Assembly (NCBI GenBank): GCA_000969725.1
Contig: JXSR01S018205.1
Strand: one strand, 5' to 3'
DNA from: Ophiothrix spiculata
Lineage: Eukaryota > Echinodermata > Ophiuroidea > Amphilepidida > Ophiotrichidae
DNA: 38,628 nt
This document shows positions 23,141 through 32,459 of this stretch, piece by piece (positions within the stretch are counted from its first letter, which is position 1; each line of letters begins with the position of its first letter). Below the pieces are notes generated by a model. The model saw only the letters and a program-made list of their open reading frames with translations, was not told where the DNA came from and made no database searches. A program made the translations under genes and the position numbers.

Positions 23141-23530
23141 CCTTCCTTCAAACTGCGAAAATTGGCCGCACTGAATGGCTATGTTTTTGAATGAAAAATA
23201 AGAGCACTTCCTAAGGCACATGCTACTTTAGTGAAAACTGCAAAAGGTCATTATAAATATAGCAAGGCAGGACGAGTGAATAGCCATTACCTGAAGACAT
23301 TAGGAATTCGGAAACAAGATCTCTACCAAACACTACATTTAGACTTCGATTTCTAATTTCCACGGTTAATGAAATTTGAATCGATCTTCCATTGCCTTGA
23401 AGGAGTGTAGCGATACCAAATGGAGAGAAATACATGCTTGATTGTATGGAATACTCATTAGGCTTTTAAGCAAAGAGTAGTGCTTCTAGGAAAGAAATTT
23501 AAGAGATCCGTGCTCTGTGGTGACTACATT
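23141..23530. repeat. Duplicated module E, copy 1
   Basis: Near-identical (around 85-90% in the core) to 25652-26075. The core runs from ATAAATATAGCAAGGCAGGA + CGAGTGAATAGCC through TAGGAATTCGGAAACAAGAT, CTACCAAACACTACATTTAG + ACTTCGATTTC and TTTCCACGGTTAATG to GCCTTGAAGGAGTGTAGCGA. Flanks diverge. Both copies have the same orientation, 2.5 kb apart. A TATAAATA box-like word precedes the core on the plus strand in both. Confidence 0.8.
23291..23462 (-). CDS. Exon-like segment inside duplicated module E
   Basis: On the minus strand an acceptor-like TTTGCTTAAAAG precedes 172 bp, which end in TCTTCAG followed by GTAATGG, a good donor. The frame is open throughout and reads MYFSPFGIATLLQGNG, then ISLTVEIRNRSLNVVFGRDL, then VSEFLMSS. 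The duplicate at 25.8 kb keeps both borders (TTAACAG and TCTTCAG/GTAAAGG), but a 7-bp indel breaks its frame. Between the copies synonymous and non-synonymous changes are about equally frequent, which argues against strong recent protein constraint. No family is recognised. Confidence 0.3.
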
Positions 23531-23718
23531 TGCATGTTATATCCTCAATCTTTTTACTTGAGATGGATTTCTCTTTCTTATTACGTATGATTTAGTAAAT
23601 TGGTAAGAAATGGTCATTTATTCTTTGCTTGTTAATGCCCAAAATGATAAAGTATGCAGTATTATTTGTTAAGTGTTGAGTTGTACGCATATTTGTGAAT
23701 CTTATTGTGATATGAAAA

Positions 23719-23947
23719 CTATATGTGACGCGTAACAGGAAAAGGTACCTTAAATCGGAAAACTACATTCCGTGATACGGGCCGCTGAAGTTGGAAATAG
23801 TGATGAGCAGGTCTCCAGGTCGATGCTCATAAGTACTAACTTTGAAATACTAGTATATTGTGTTAGGAAAATTACTTTTCATGTGTATAAACACACTCTA
23901 AATGTTTCAAATCTAAGATACATTGTGCTGTAACGCGTCACATATAG
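23719..23947. mobile_element. Palindromic short TIR element
   Basis: CTATATGTGACGCGTAACAG (23719) and the reverse complement of the right end, CTATATGTGACGCGTTACAG, differ by one base. Weaker pairing continues inward (GGTACCTTA / TGTATCTTA) and again at the centre (ATGAGCA ... TGCTCAT). A TA dinucleotide lies at each end and could be a target duplication. No ORF. The element lies between the two copies of module E. Confidence 0.6.
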
Positions 23948-24012
23948 ATAATACGGAGATACGTTTATAAAGATGTTGATTTATCATTGAGAAAAAAGGG
24001 TAAAAGGTTGTG

Positions 24013-24222
24013 TTAATGTACTTTCACATTTGTTGGTTCATTATCCTTCGGTGGTGTTGAAATATTTTTTAAATTACATGTCACACAGAAACTCATATCA
24101 ACAACAACAAAGTTATTGGTTTTCATTCCGGTGTAATTAGACTGAGTGTCTCCTGTAACAAGGAATCCGAGTCTAAGGCCGTATTCATAGTTTTTTGGCA
24201 GTGACCATATATATTGTGCCAT
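24013..24222 (-). CDS. Unrecognised 69-codon ORF
   Basis: The minus-strand frame begins MAQYIWSLPKNYEYG and continues FLVTGDTQSNYTGMKTNNFV, then DMSFCVTC, with one N-T-G and one N-I-S segment. Its composition is more protein-like than most chance ORFs here, and it shares strand with the exon-like segment at 23.3-23.5 kb. There is no acceptor upstream and only a weak donor-like CAT/GTAATT inside. No family is recognised; it may be chance. Confidence 0.2.
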   Translation of the reverse strand: MAQYIWSLPKNYEYGLRLGFLVTGDTQSNYTGMKTNNFVVVDMSFCVTCNLKNISTPPKDNEPTNVKVH

Positions 24223-25651
24223 ATGTTTTCAGCAAGCATCCGTTAATTATTCAATATCGATTATAACACAACGCATATTTGAGAAGGACAAATATATATT
24301 TTAAATGATCAAGAGGGATCGTATGACTAATCCTAATATATTTAGAGTAGTTATCAATTTCCCATTATCAAACCTGCGTTATTATCAAAAAATACATAGG
24401 AAGCTATTTGAAATGTTTAAAGAGCGAATACTTGTCGCATCATATATATTATTGTCCATGAAAAAGTAATAAGGCCTAACTGAACATCACGGAATAAGTT
24501 GCAATCAATGACTCAATTCACACGGACCCTGTATTTCATTACACCGGTTGACTAGGTGAATTTAGACACTTTTTTAGTGTTGAAAGCACTGGAATTCCAG
24601 GGCTACAGTTTGTACGTATGCATCTATTTATTGTTTTACATTTGAAACAAAACTTAAAACAACACATATAAAAATGATTATATCTACACTGAGCATAGAA
24701 AGAATATTTACTTGAAACTTTTATTAAACCATACATTAATTGAATCTGTCAATTTAGAACACTAATGTAATTTCTGTAAGCAAATATTCGTCAAACGATG
24801 TCACATTTTTGTGCCTGTGGCAACTGGACTATTAGGTTTCATTCAAATTCAATTACTTCTAACGCAGGTTCAAAAGGTTCACTTCTTTTAATTTTCAGCA
24901 ACCAACGAAGTGTATCAAGCAACTATATTGTTCTTTTTCCTATTCAGAACCTGTTTGTCCGCTGATAAATATTATCGTTACTCAGAGAAGAAAAATCTTC
25001 TTATACATGTAAAAGGGAATGTAACATTACACAATTTGATGCTAGAACACTTTCATAAAGCACTCAATTTAAGATTCTGCGCTGAAACTTTGAAATCTTT
25101 GTAATTAAGATTGATGTTATGCTATGGCACGACGAAGTGTCAGACAGTAACACATCGATTTAATTACGAAAAGCTACGTAACCGTTGCATCATTTTATTT
25201 GTCTATTTCATGTCAATTATCAACCAGACAGATCTAGATGTGAAAGAATATATAATGTTGCTTTGTACTTCAAATAAAGTTGGCTGTTTTTCATATTTCT
25301 GGAACCACTGGTAAACAAAACAATAATTTTGCTTTGTTTTGTTGTTCTTGTTTTGAAGGATATTTTTCAAGGATGTCATATTAAATCAATTTAGTGTTGC
25401 TGGAATCTAAAAGACAGATTTTTGTATACGTAAAGTTGGATGTCGATTCAAACTCGTCTTCGCAGGTTTTCTCCTAGCACTTCGGTTCCTCTGCATCTGA
25501 AACGAGTATTTGTTTTTTAGTTATATCACTTGCTCGCAGTCGAAGGGAAGCCTGATAAAGTGGAGTGCATTCACATTGAGGACTTTGTACACGTAAAGCC
25601 AGATCTTGAAAAGTCTTTTAATGGAGTCTATCTAAAAGTAAAACAACATGA
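24223..25651. other. AT-rich, no firm feature
   Basis: Three chance ORFs of about 65 codons (24539, 24910, 25111), without motifs. The cysteine-rich one at 24539-24736 was considered and not supported. Confidence 0.35.
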
Positions 25652-26075
25652 GCCTTCTTTCCAACTGCAAAAAATATTTTGCGGGACTGTTTGATGAATG
25701 GCTATTTTTATTAATAAAAAATGTTCATCAGAATACTTGCTGTATCACATTGCTAAGTTAGAAGTGTCAGCTCAGCGCCAACAGCTCACTATAAATACAG
25801 CAAGGCAAGACGAGTGAATAGCCTTTACCTGAAGACAGTAGGAATTCGGAAACAAGATCCCTACCAAACACTACATTTAGACTTCGATTTCCAATTTCCA
25901 CGGTTAATGGAATTTGTATTGACCTTCTGTTGCCTTGAAGGAGTGTAGCGATACCAATTTACAAATGGAGTGAAATACATGCTTGGTTGTGTGGGATACT
26001 CATTAGCCTGTTAACTAAAAGTACTTTCAGAAAAGAAATGTTTAGTTTAATGCTCATTGGTCACTACACTTAGAA
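25652..26075. repeat. Duplicated module E, copy 2
   Basis: Second copy of the module at 23141-23530 in the same orientation. Relative to copy 1 it has a 7-bp insertion between the AGCGATACCAA and ATGGAG words, plus scattered substitutions. The TATAAATA word, the core and both splice-like borders are kept. Confidence 0.8.
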
Positions 26076-26174
26076 GATTGCTCTTCATCATTGCGTGTGA
26101 TTTAGTGAAACCCATTAATTCCCAACAATGCTAAATATTACATTTTTTTTTTATAATTTTGGGATGTGAATAAT

Positions 26175-26980
26175 TAGAGAGTTTGCGATTTCCAGAACGC
26201 GAACGCGAACGAGAACGTAAACGTGAGTTCTATTGAAATTCAGCCAACCATTACCTGCTTGAACAGTACAGCACACCGTGTATTGCAGAATTTCACGTAC
26301 ACTTTTACGTGAATACTAATCACTTAATCGATATCCCCTATTGTTTTAAATAAAAGCTATATCAAAATCTGATGAACACATGCAAGAATAATGTACAGAC
26401 ATACATATCCAGCACTTATCGAGGTTTTATTGCGTTTGGTTGTAAAGATTATGGGTTGCAAACTTCGCATTTACACACCCGTAAGTGGGGATTTTCTGAT
26501 TTTGCATTGACTTCTGTGTTAAAGTTTTAAGTTCTACACATCTGCTTGCGAAAGCCAATACCCTGAACGAAAACGATCAATAATACGCGAATACCAGCAA
26601 CACATGTTGAAATAACCGTTTGAAGTGAGTCTTTTTACGTGGCTATTCGTTCAATACGTACGTGAGTTCTATTGAAAATTAGCCAACCATTCATAGATAT
26701 CATAGGCGATGCAATTCATTTCTTTAGCTTAAGAATTTACGCCCTCGATCAGAAATATCTTATTTCATGACCATTATGAGAGGGGGTGACATCATGAAAC
26801 AATCACAGTAGGCAATCGTTGCTTGAATAGAAAATTCTTTGCTGAGAGGGCGACATAATGAAATATACATAGGCAATCTATGGTATTGCGCGTAGGCGTG
26901 AACCGTTACGTAAACGTGAGTTAAAAATGCTCACGTTTTTGTATCCCGTCCCGTGTAACGTGGTGATCGCAATCTCTCTA
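26175..26980. mobile_element. 806-bp TIR element with GAACGY subterminal repeats
   Basis: TAGAGAGTTTGCGAT (26175-26189) and the reverse complement of 26966-26980, TAGAGAGATTGCGAT, differ by one base. The left subterminal region holds (GAACGC)n-type hexamers leading to AACGTAAACGTGAGTT. CGTGAGTTCTATTGAAA and AGCCAACCATT recur near 26220 and 26660, and CGTAAACGTGAGTT near 26910. Internally GAGAGGG-GACAT-ATGAAA and AGGCAATC occur twice (near 26780 and 26850). No transposase frame and no clear target duplication. Confidence 0.55.
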
Positions 26981-27070
26981 CTATTTTCTTGTAGCCGATT
27001 GTGATGCCAAATGTATTTAGATAATACAGATATATGTTTATGAATATGTTTATTTATGGAATTTAATTAG

Positions 27071-27100
27071 GAAAAGATATTTTAAGAAAAGATATTTTAA
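27071..27100 (+). repeat. Perfect 15-bp tandem duplication
   Basis: GAAAAGATATTTTAA occurs twice head to tail without mismatch. Confidence 0.95.
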
Positions 27101-27710
27101 TCTAAATTAAATTTCTGATTTATTTGATTTATTTTTGTATTCATTAAATTAATCCATTTTGAGAAGGAATGATATATTTTATAATGTATTTGTGTAGTAA
27201 AGTTGGTAAAAATTAGCAAACCAAAGATGTTCTGAATAAGAATTTTAAAAATGATTGGTTGATGACCTTCATTAGAAATGGGTCAAATCACGTTTACGAA
27301 AGTTTTTAAACCTGCATAAAACAGTTAGGATAGTGAATCTCTAGAACTCGCGCCAGCAATAATTGAATTTGAATTGTGCCTTATAGTCAAATCCCCAAAG
27401 GCAACTTAGTGGACATCGTTTTACGAATATTTGACAGAAATTGAATTAGCGCTCCAACTTGACAGATTCAATAAAAGGATGGCTAAATAATCGTTGCAAT
27501 GTATACCTATGCGTTGTCAAGATATGTCAAGATAGAAAAATTTAGAGATTTTGTGAAAACTGCAGTATTAAAAGGTGCCATCCAGTAAATAGCTTGCCTG
27601 TTCTTTTACATGTTAAACAAAGGTCAAGTATGGTGATTTTTCTCACCTTATTTTTCTTCAAAATTATGACGTAATCTGGCGTTTAAGATGTCTTTTGATA
27701 TGGGTTTACC
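27101..27710. other. AT-rich, no firm feature
   Basis: A short open segment near 27500-27590 (MYTYALSRYVKIEKFRDFVK) ends in TAA and has no donor. It may belong with the open segments just downstream. Confidence 0.25.
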
Positions 27711-28027
27711 GGCTTAATTTCGCAAAGCCCATTTCAAAGTGGCGTAATTGCACAGTATTTCCAGTTTGCGTGTGTGGAGGATTGCAAAAAAAGTCAAAAG
27801 TCAGCCAAACCATGGACTATTGGCATTGTATATGGTCAGATGCTGGGGGAAGATTTAGGACAAAATATTTAATTACAAATCAATGACCGATCTAGGGTCT
27901 AATTAAATTTTGCCACTCATTTTTAGGAACTGCCAGAGTGGTTGGTTTTCAGCGCCAAATTTAAAACACTTAGTAGAGGGCGACATTTATTTTGTGAAGT
28001 GCATCCTGAATGGTTTAAACATCGCAG
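27711..28027 (+). CDS. Two exon-like open segments, unrecognised
   Basis: The first segment is open to TAA at about 27871 and reads SPFQSGVIAQYFQFACVEDC, then SAKPWTIGIVYGQMLGEDLG. The second lies exactly between an acceptor-like CCACTCATTTTTAG and a donor CATCGCAG/GTGAAA (27927-28027, 101 bp) and reads ELPEWLVFSAKFKTLSRGRH, then LFCEVHPEWFKH. Both look more like proteins than the longer ATG-initiated ORFs overlapping them in other frames. The first segment has no donor, so a spliced gene is not demonstrated. A decayed transposable-element ORF with frameshifts is equally possible. No family is recognised. Confidence 0.27.
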
Positions 28028-29293
28028 GTGAAAATGCTTTAGCAGGCCTATTAATCTTTTCTTTTACCGACCACCTAGAAATAAAAAATAATAATAAGCG
28101 TAAGGGATCCAGATACTAGGAGTCATACGTCGGTGAGACGAAATAGACGCCCACATTATTGCGCTCAAATTGGAACAATAATTTTTTAGGGCTTTCAGCA
28201 TCAAAGATACTGTTTAATTTTCGAACAGTTAATTGTTAATTAAAAACAACTTGGTGTATTTGTTTGATCCTCTAATTTTTGGAACCAATGATTACTCAAT
28301 ATGGTGGAAGTTCTTCTTGCACTGAGATTGGGTGTCATGGCAAATAATTGCCACCCCTGAAAAATCGTTATGGTATATATTTTTGTAAACAAACGTAAGT
28401 ACACTATTGTATGATCAAGAGGAATACAAAATAAGTGATGAATTGAATAATTTGTATGTGGAAATCTTCATTGCTATGCATTTCCTTGTTTTTAAGGGTG
28501 ACTTAAGTACTTTTTACGTTCAAATTTGGGTTAGTGCAATAATAGACCCCTCCTGAAAAAGAGAGTTTAGCATTTTTGGAATAAAAAGATAACTTCTTTA
28601 TTTTTTGACCCCTGAGGACCATTAAACCACTGACAACTCAATTTGGCCAAATGTGGACTTAAGTTCTTCTTGCACTCAGGTCTACATATGGAATATGATT
28701 GACTTAAACATATAAACACTTCAGAAAGATATTCTTCTACTATACAGTCATAGGACATTATATTTTATTATATTTTTCAAGGTCAAAATATATAACAAAT
28801 GGAAATATAGGAAACATGAGAAGAACATGACGAATAGAGAATGAATTAACTTTTTTTTCAAGGGAACGGTCTGCCGATTTTGCTCTTTCATGGCATATAT
28901 GTCACCTTTGCAAAGAGAAATATCTTACAGCGTGCCCTTTCTGGATTGGTTGTATTACCTAACCCCTGTCAAGTATCTAGACCAACAAATGTATACCAGA
29001 ACAATATGCGACAATGTATTTATATTGATACTACTTACGAGCTGCAGTGGTCGGTATATCCGATGTGCAAGATTGTAAACACAACCTTTCACTTCAAATA
29101 ATTGTATTCTAAATGTAAAAAACAAATTTGTATGGATGGACTCTTATTCTCTCTCTGATATACTTTCCACGCAATGCGGGTCAAGGAAACAAGATCCATG
29201 GAAAATTACAAAGTGAAGGAAGGCGAGATGACCTATGTGGAAAATTAAAATTAAAACTGACAGAAATAGTAGGTATTTAAATAAATAAAGGAA
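28028..29293. other. AT-rich, no firm feature
   Basis: AAGTTCTTCTTGCACT occurs twice (near 28309 and 28661), with weak similarity around it, perhaps an old tandem duplication. Chance ORFs lie on both strands. Confidence 0.3.
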
Positions 29294-29342
29294 GTCATCT
29301 TTTATCCTTTGTCATCTTTTATCTCCTATGTCATCTTTTATA
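29294..29342 (+). repeat. Three-copy GTCATCTTTTAT tandem repeat
   Basis: GTCATCTTTTAT occurs three times with spacing of 17 and 19 bp (29294, 29311, 29330). Confidence 0.85.
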
Positions 29343-29380
29343 CCAAAAAAGATAATACAGAATATTGGTAGAATATAATT

Positions 29381-29440
29381 AAGTAGAAAACTCGCCCGGA
29401 AAGCGACAGGTCTTGGGTTCAAATCCGGACAGGTCATGAG
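29381..29440 (+). ncRNA. tRNA-derived SINE head or tRNA pseudogene
   Basis: GGTTCAAATCC (29416-29426) is a perfect pol III B-box/T-loop. Upstream, TCGC-CCGGAAA-GCGA forms an anticodon-like stem and 7-nt loop (GGA at the anticodon position), and CAGG recurs on both sides of the T-arm region as in tRNA-derived SINEs. The 5' half (A-box, D-arm) is degenerate, so a working tRNA is unlikely. The unit may continue to about 29600, but no tail is recognised. Confidence 0.5.
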
Positions 29441-29629
29441 TTTTTTCGCTTTCAATTTGACGTGATCAAGTTGCCTTGTGTATATAAGTTGTATTAATTC
29501 GCTGGCTTGTGTAATTTCTTATCCTCCTGTACATTATTTGGTGTTTCTCCAGTGCGCACGCCTTGCTAAGGAGTACTTTAAGGTGAAACAAATAAGCCAT
29601 ATTCAAATATTCCTATTATTGATATAAAA

Positions 29630-29787
29630 TTAGGTAGTGGGGGTATTGAGAAGTCCCATTCATGCTAATGAGCCAATTGAATACAATGGTATGCTCTACC
29701 GCACATATAATAGGGTGCTCAACAACGGAATAAAGGTCATTATCATATTTTGCATAAATGGGACTTCTTAATACAACCGTTACCTAA
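29630..29787. mobile_element. 158-bp short TIR element
   Basis: The left end TTAGGTAGTGGGGGTATTGA + GAAGTCCCATTCATGC and the reverse complement of the right end, TTAGGTAACGGTTGTATTAA + GAAGTCCCATTTATGC, agree at 30 of 36 positions. The interior of about 85 bp is non-coding. No clear target duplication. Confidence 0.65.
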
Positions 29788-29880
29788 AATTGGAGTTATT
29801 GAGTCCAATACACAGATGTATTGGTCAAACTATGAGTTGGGTGAAAAATAAATAGACGCAGTTGTCCATTATTTTTCCAT

Positions 29881-30095
29881 CTTATGGCGAGAACAATATA
29901 TCTTAGTCAGACAGAGTAAATGGGTATTCTTTTTTCATAGGTTTCATCACGCCACATGTCATAGTCACATTGATATTGCATACTAAATTCAAATTACGAT
30001 TCACCTGATTATTAACTATTCCAAAGACAAACGACGATTTGTAATGTATATACAAAATTCCCTTGGGAAAGAACAGTGTCCATTCGGCTACATTA
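29881..30095 (+). repeat. Dispersed repeat D, copy 2
   Basis: Homologous to 1201-1420 and to the adjacent 30225-30425: GGGTATTCTTTTTTCATAGG + TTTCATCACGCC, CACATTGATATTGCATAC, CAAATTACGATTCACC, CCAAAGACAAACGACGATTT + GTAATGTA, and CTTGGGAAAGAACAGTGTCC + ATTCGG as in copy 1 (GGAAAGAGCG-TTCATTCGG). Confidence 0.6.
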
Positions 30096-30224
30096 ATATT
30101 GAATCAATACATGTTATATACAATATAATTATGCTTCTAGTGTTTACACATTATATTATGAATGCTGATAAATAAATCAGAGAATATTTGTTCTAAATGT
30201 TAGTTAAGAAAATGGGCTAGCAGC

Positions 30225-30425
30225 AGAAGCTAGCAGATGAAATGAGCATCTTCTTATTAGCCAGACAAACCAGGTGAGTATTCTTTGTTAGAGGTTTTAA
30301 CACGCCTCATGCCACAAGGCACAATGATATTGCATACAGAGTTCCAATTACGATGCATCTTTTTCTTTATCGTCTCAAAGACGAACAACGATTTGCAATG
30401 TAAAGCGCCCAAGGTTTTAACAGCT
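30225..30425 (+). repeat. Dispersed repeat D, copy 3
   Basis: Same family in the same orientation, about 130 bp after copy 2: GAGTATTCTTTGTTAGAGGT + TTTAACACGCCTCATGCC, CACAATGATATTGCATAC, GAGTTCCAATTACGATGCA, TCAAAGACGAACAACGATTT + GCAATGTAAA. The two neighbouring copies may be a local duplication or nested insertions. Confidence 0.6.
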
Positions 30426-31017
30426 TGCAATCGAATATATTCAGCGATAAGTATTATAAGTATTGTTAAAAAACTAAGAAAAATATAGATTAAAGATATT
30501 GTTCTTCATACAAATTTTCTAATTTTAAATTTTTTGAGAAAGGCTTTTCTAATTTTGTAAATACTGTTCTCTTACCTTATACCCCGGGCCTTATTATGCC
30601 AGTTGAAGGGTTGTACCCAAAACATCGTACTAGCATAATACTTTTAGCACTTCTGCTATTACCCAAACGGCTAAATTGACACTTTTAAAAAGTTTGATAT
30701 GAGACAAGTTTGACAACATTTAAATGTGTGTTTCTAAGTGTTAGAAATTGATAAACTGTTAAATTAGCAAAGTGGTAATCATTATAATTATGAAGAATAT
30801 CGTAATGTAACCCAAACGAATATGAAGAAATCAATAGCGACAATACATACCGTATTTGGGTTTACACTTGCTTAATGCAGTCAGATTATATTCCACCATT
30901 CAAACAACTATTCATAAAATCTTTCATTAGATAAAAAAATGAAATATTCTTGGCATGAAGATGTTTTAATTATTCTTGCTATTATGGAATGAATGGTTGT
31001 TTTGCGTGTTTGCCACA
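30426..31017. other. AT-rich, no firm feature
   Basis: No gene. Possibly the continuation of repeat D toward the block at 32338, interrupted by the mariner element. Confidence 0.3.
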
Positions 31018-31345
31018 TACAGGGTGGACCAATAAAAGTGTTATTGAAGTTCAATGTCACGTAACTTAAAATTGGAAAATAATTTGAAAATATTTTTACA
31101 TATTCATAAATTATGGTATCTTGTCCTTGTATGGTTAAAATTTCATGTCAAACAAAGCTTGCATTGCGAAGTTATTGCCATTTGCCCAAAAAGTGTCAAA
31201 ATCAGGTTTGTCCACGGGGCAAGTTTACATGGATGCACACAATGAGCGTTGGTTATGATATCCGTAATTAAAATTAGCTGATTGGTTTTGCGTTACTGAT
31301 TAGATTAAAAAACATGAAGAATGAGATGAAGGAACTTGCGTCGAG

Positions 31346-31656
31346 AACTCATCTTAGGATGAGTTCTGCGTTTACAGCAGCAATGTCTGCTGCAGATCTC
31401 CGTATCTCCCTGTTCAAAATCCCGCTATTTTCTTTATCCCTGTTCAAAACAGTACCAAAGGGGTGAAACTTTGTTCTAACTCTGTAAATAGTCTTTGTAG
31501 AGACATGCATTAGAAAAGTAATTCCTAATGCACGTGTACCATCTACAAAGACTATTTACAGAGTTAGCTTAGCTGTCAGTGAAGCTACCAGTTCTAAAAC
31601 AAACGTTCAGCAATTAATGTTCTCTCGCGAGTTGTGAACTTCCTCCTCTTACCGCC
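31346..31656 (-). pseudogene. Tc1/mariner transposase, N-terminal remnant
   Basis: Minus-strand reading gives KRRKFTTRERTLIAERLF, then after a frameshift RTGSFTDS, then an interrupting 90-bp palindrome, then FGTVLNRDKENSGILN and IRRSAADIAAVNAELI before a TGA. The order R-K-x-T-x-x-E-R, T-G-S, G-(S/T)-V, N-R-D-K-x-x-S-G, I-A-A-V matches the paired helix-turn-helix DNA-binding region and linker of Tc1/mariner transposases. No ATG and no catalytic aspartates remain. The position inside TA-flanked long terminal repeats supports the call. Product non-functional. Confidence 0.6.
31477..31566. repeat. Perfect 25-bp-arm hairpin within the mariner element
   Basis: TAACTCTGTAAATAGTCTTT + GTAGA (31477-31501) and its exact reverse complement (31542-31566) flank a loop that itself pairs (TGCATTAG ... 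CTAATGCA). The whole 90 bp folds into one long stem. It sits between the TGSF and FGTV parts of the transposase remnant, so it looks like a nested insertion or a palindromic rearrangement. Confidence 0.85.
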
Positions 31657-32337
31657 TAACAAACTAACGTTATAAATGAAAACGACCAAATACATGCACT
31701 TCTTTTGCCGATGTGAACTTGCGCCCAATAAATTCTTTAGATTTAAATAGAAGTACAACCATACTTTTTTTTATTGTGATGCACGAATGCATGTCAAAAG
31801 TACTCTCAGTCAATGATATGCACCCTTAATACGATGATGATAAGCATCAACGTCATAAAGAAATAAAAAAACCAAAGAGACCAAATTATGATTCTGGTGA
31901 ACATTAAAGTATTCCCGGCCGTGGACAAAGTGGAATTCGGCATTTAATGCGCGAATGTCAATAACTTTGCAAAGCAAGCTTTGTTTGACATGAAATTTTC
32001 ACCATACATGGACAAGATACCATAGTTTATGAATATATAAACATTTTTCTTGAATTATTTTCCAATTTCAAGTTACGTGACATTGAACTTCAATAACGCT
32101 TTTATTGGTCCACCCTGTATAAGTTACTGGTTAATTGTTAAAAAAAAATATTGTATCCTAATTCAACAGCATTTGCTTTAACTTGATCATTATTTTGGTA
32201 TTTTGGGAAAATACTTGAGAAAAAAGCAAATTAGAACAGTAACGTAAGATGATAATGTATGGGTGTATTTGATAGTATCCCTAACATGTTGAAATGACAG
32301 GTGTCTGAACGCTCATTGAAAAGGAAGCACAACAGAT

Positions 32338-32447
32338 TTTAAATTTAGCTCACGAGCAAAAGATCTTCTGATCCTCTAAGCAAAAACTTATAGGATAACC
32401 ATTAACATGATTAACCATATGTGTTGACCTAGATATGGTGTTGCTTA
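32338..32447 (-). repeat. Repeat block shared with 2118-2192 (probable RTE 3' region)
   Basis: AAGATCTTCTGATCCTCTAA + GCAAAAACT and TTGACCTAGATATGGTG repeat the block at 2118-2192. It directly follows, in minus orientation, the C-terminal LINE fragment, so it is probably that element's 3' end. Confidence 0.45.
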
Positions 32448-32459
32448 CTTCTCAATGAT

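Larger units (their letters stand above)
31018..32119 (-). mobile_element. Decayed Tc1/mariner-like element with ~200-bp TIRs and TA target duplication
   Basis: The element begins CAGGGTGGACCAATAAAAGT at 31020 and ends with the inverted form at 32117, with TA on both sides (31018-31019, 32118-32119), the insertion site of the Tc1/mariner superfamily. The terminal repeats run to about 31217 and back to 31919; the outer 64 bp differ by only two bases, and inner blocks such as TTTCATGTCAAACAAAGCTT and TTTGTCCACGG are kept. The interior holds a broken N-terminal transposase remnant on the minus strand, and the catalytic DDE domain is absent. The element is therefore non-autonomous or dead. It appears to have inserted into, or beside, the repeat D/LINE region. 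Confidence 0.8.

Noticed and set aside
24539-24736. Cysteine-rich 65-codon minus-strand ORF, considered as a secreted-domain exon
   Set aside because: Cysteine spacing fits no pattern I can name, and the best acceptor (TTTCTATGCTCAG) leads into AT-rich sequence.
28300-28690. Possible old tandem duplication around AAGTTCTTCTTGCACT
   Set aside because: Only one 16-bp word is clearly shared; flanking similarity is too weak to support a repeat by eye.
31054-31245. 63-codon ORF inside the left terminal repeat of the mariner element
   Set aside because: It lies almost entirely in the terminal inverted repeat, with no transposase similarity on that strand.
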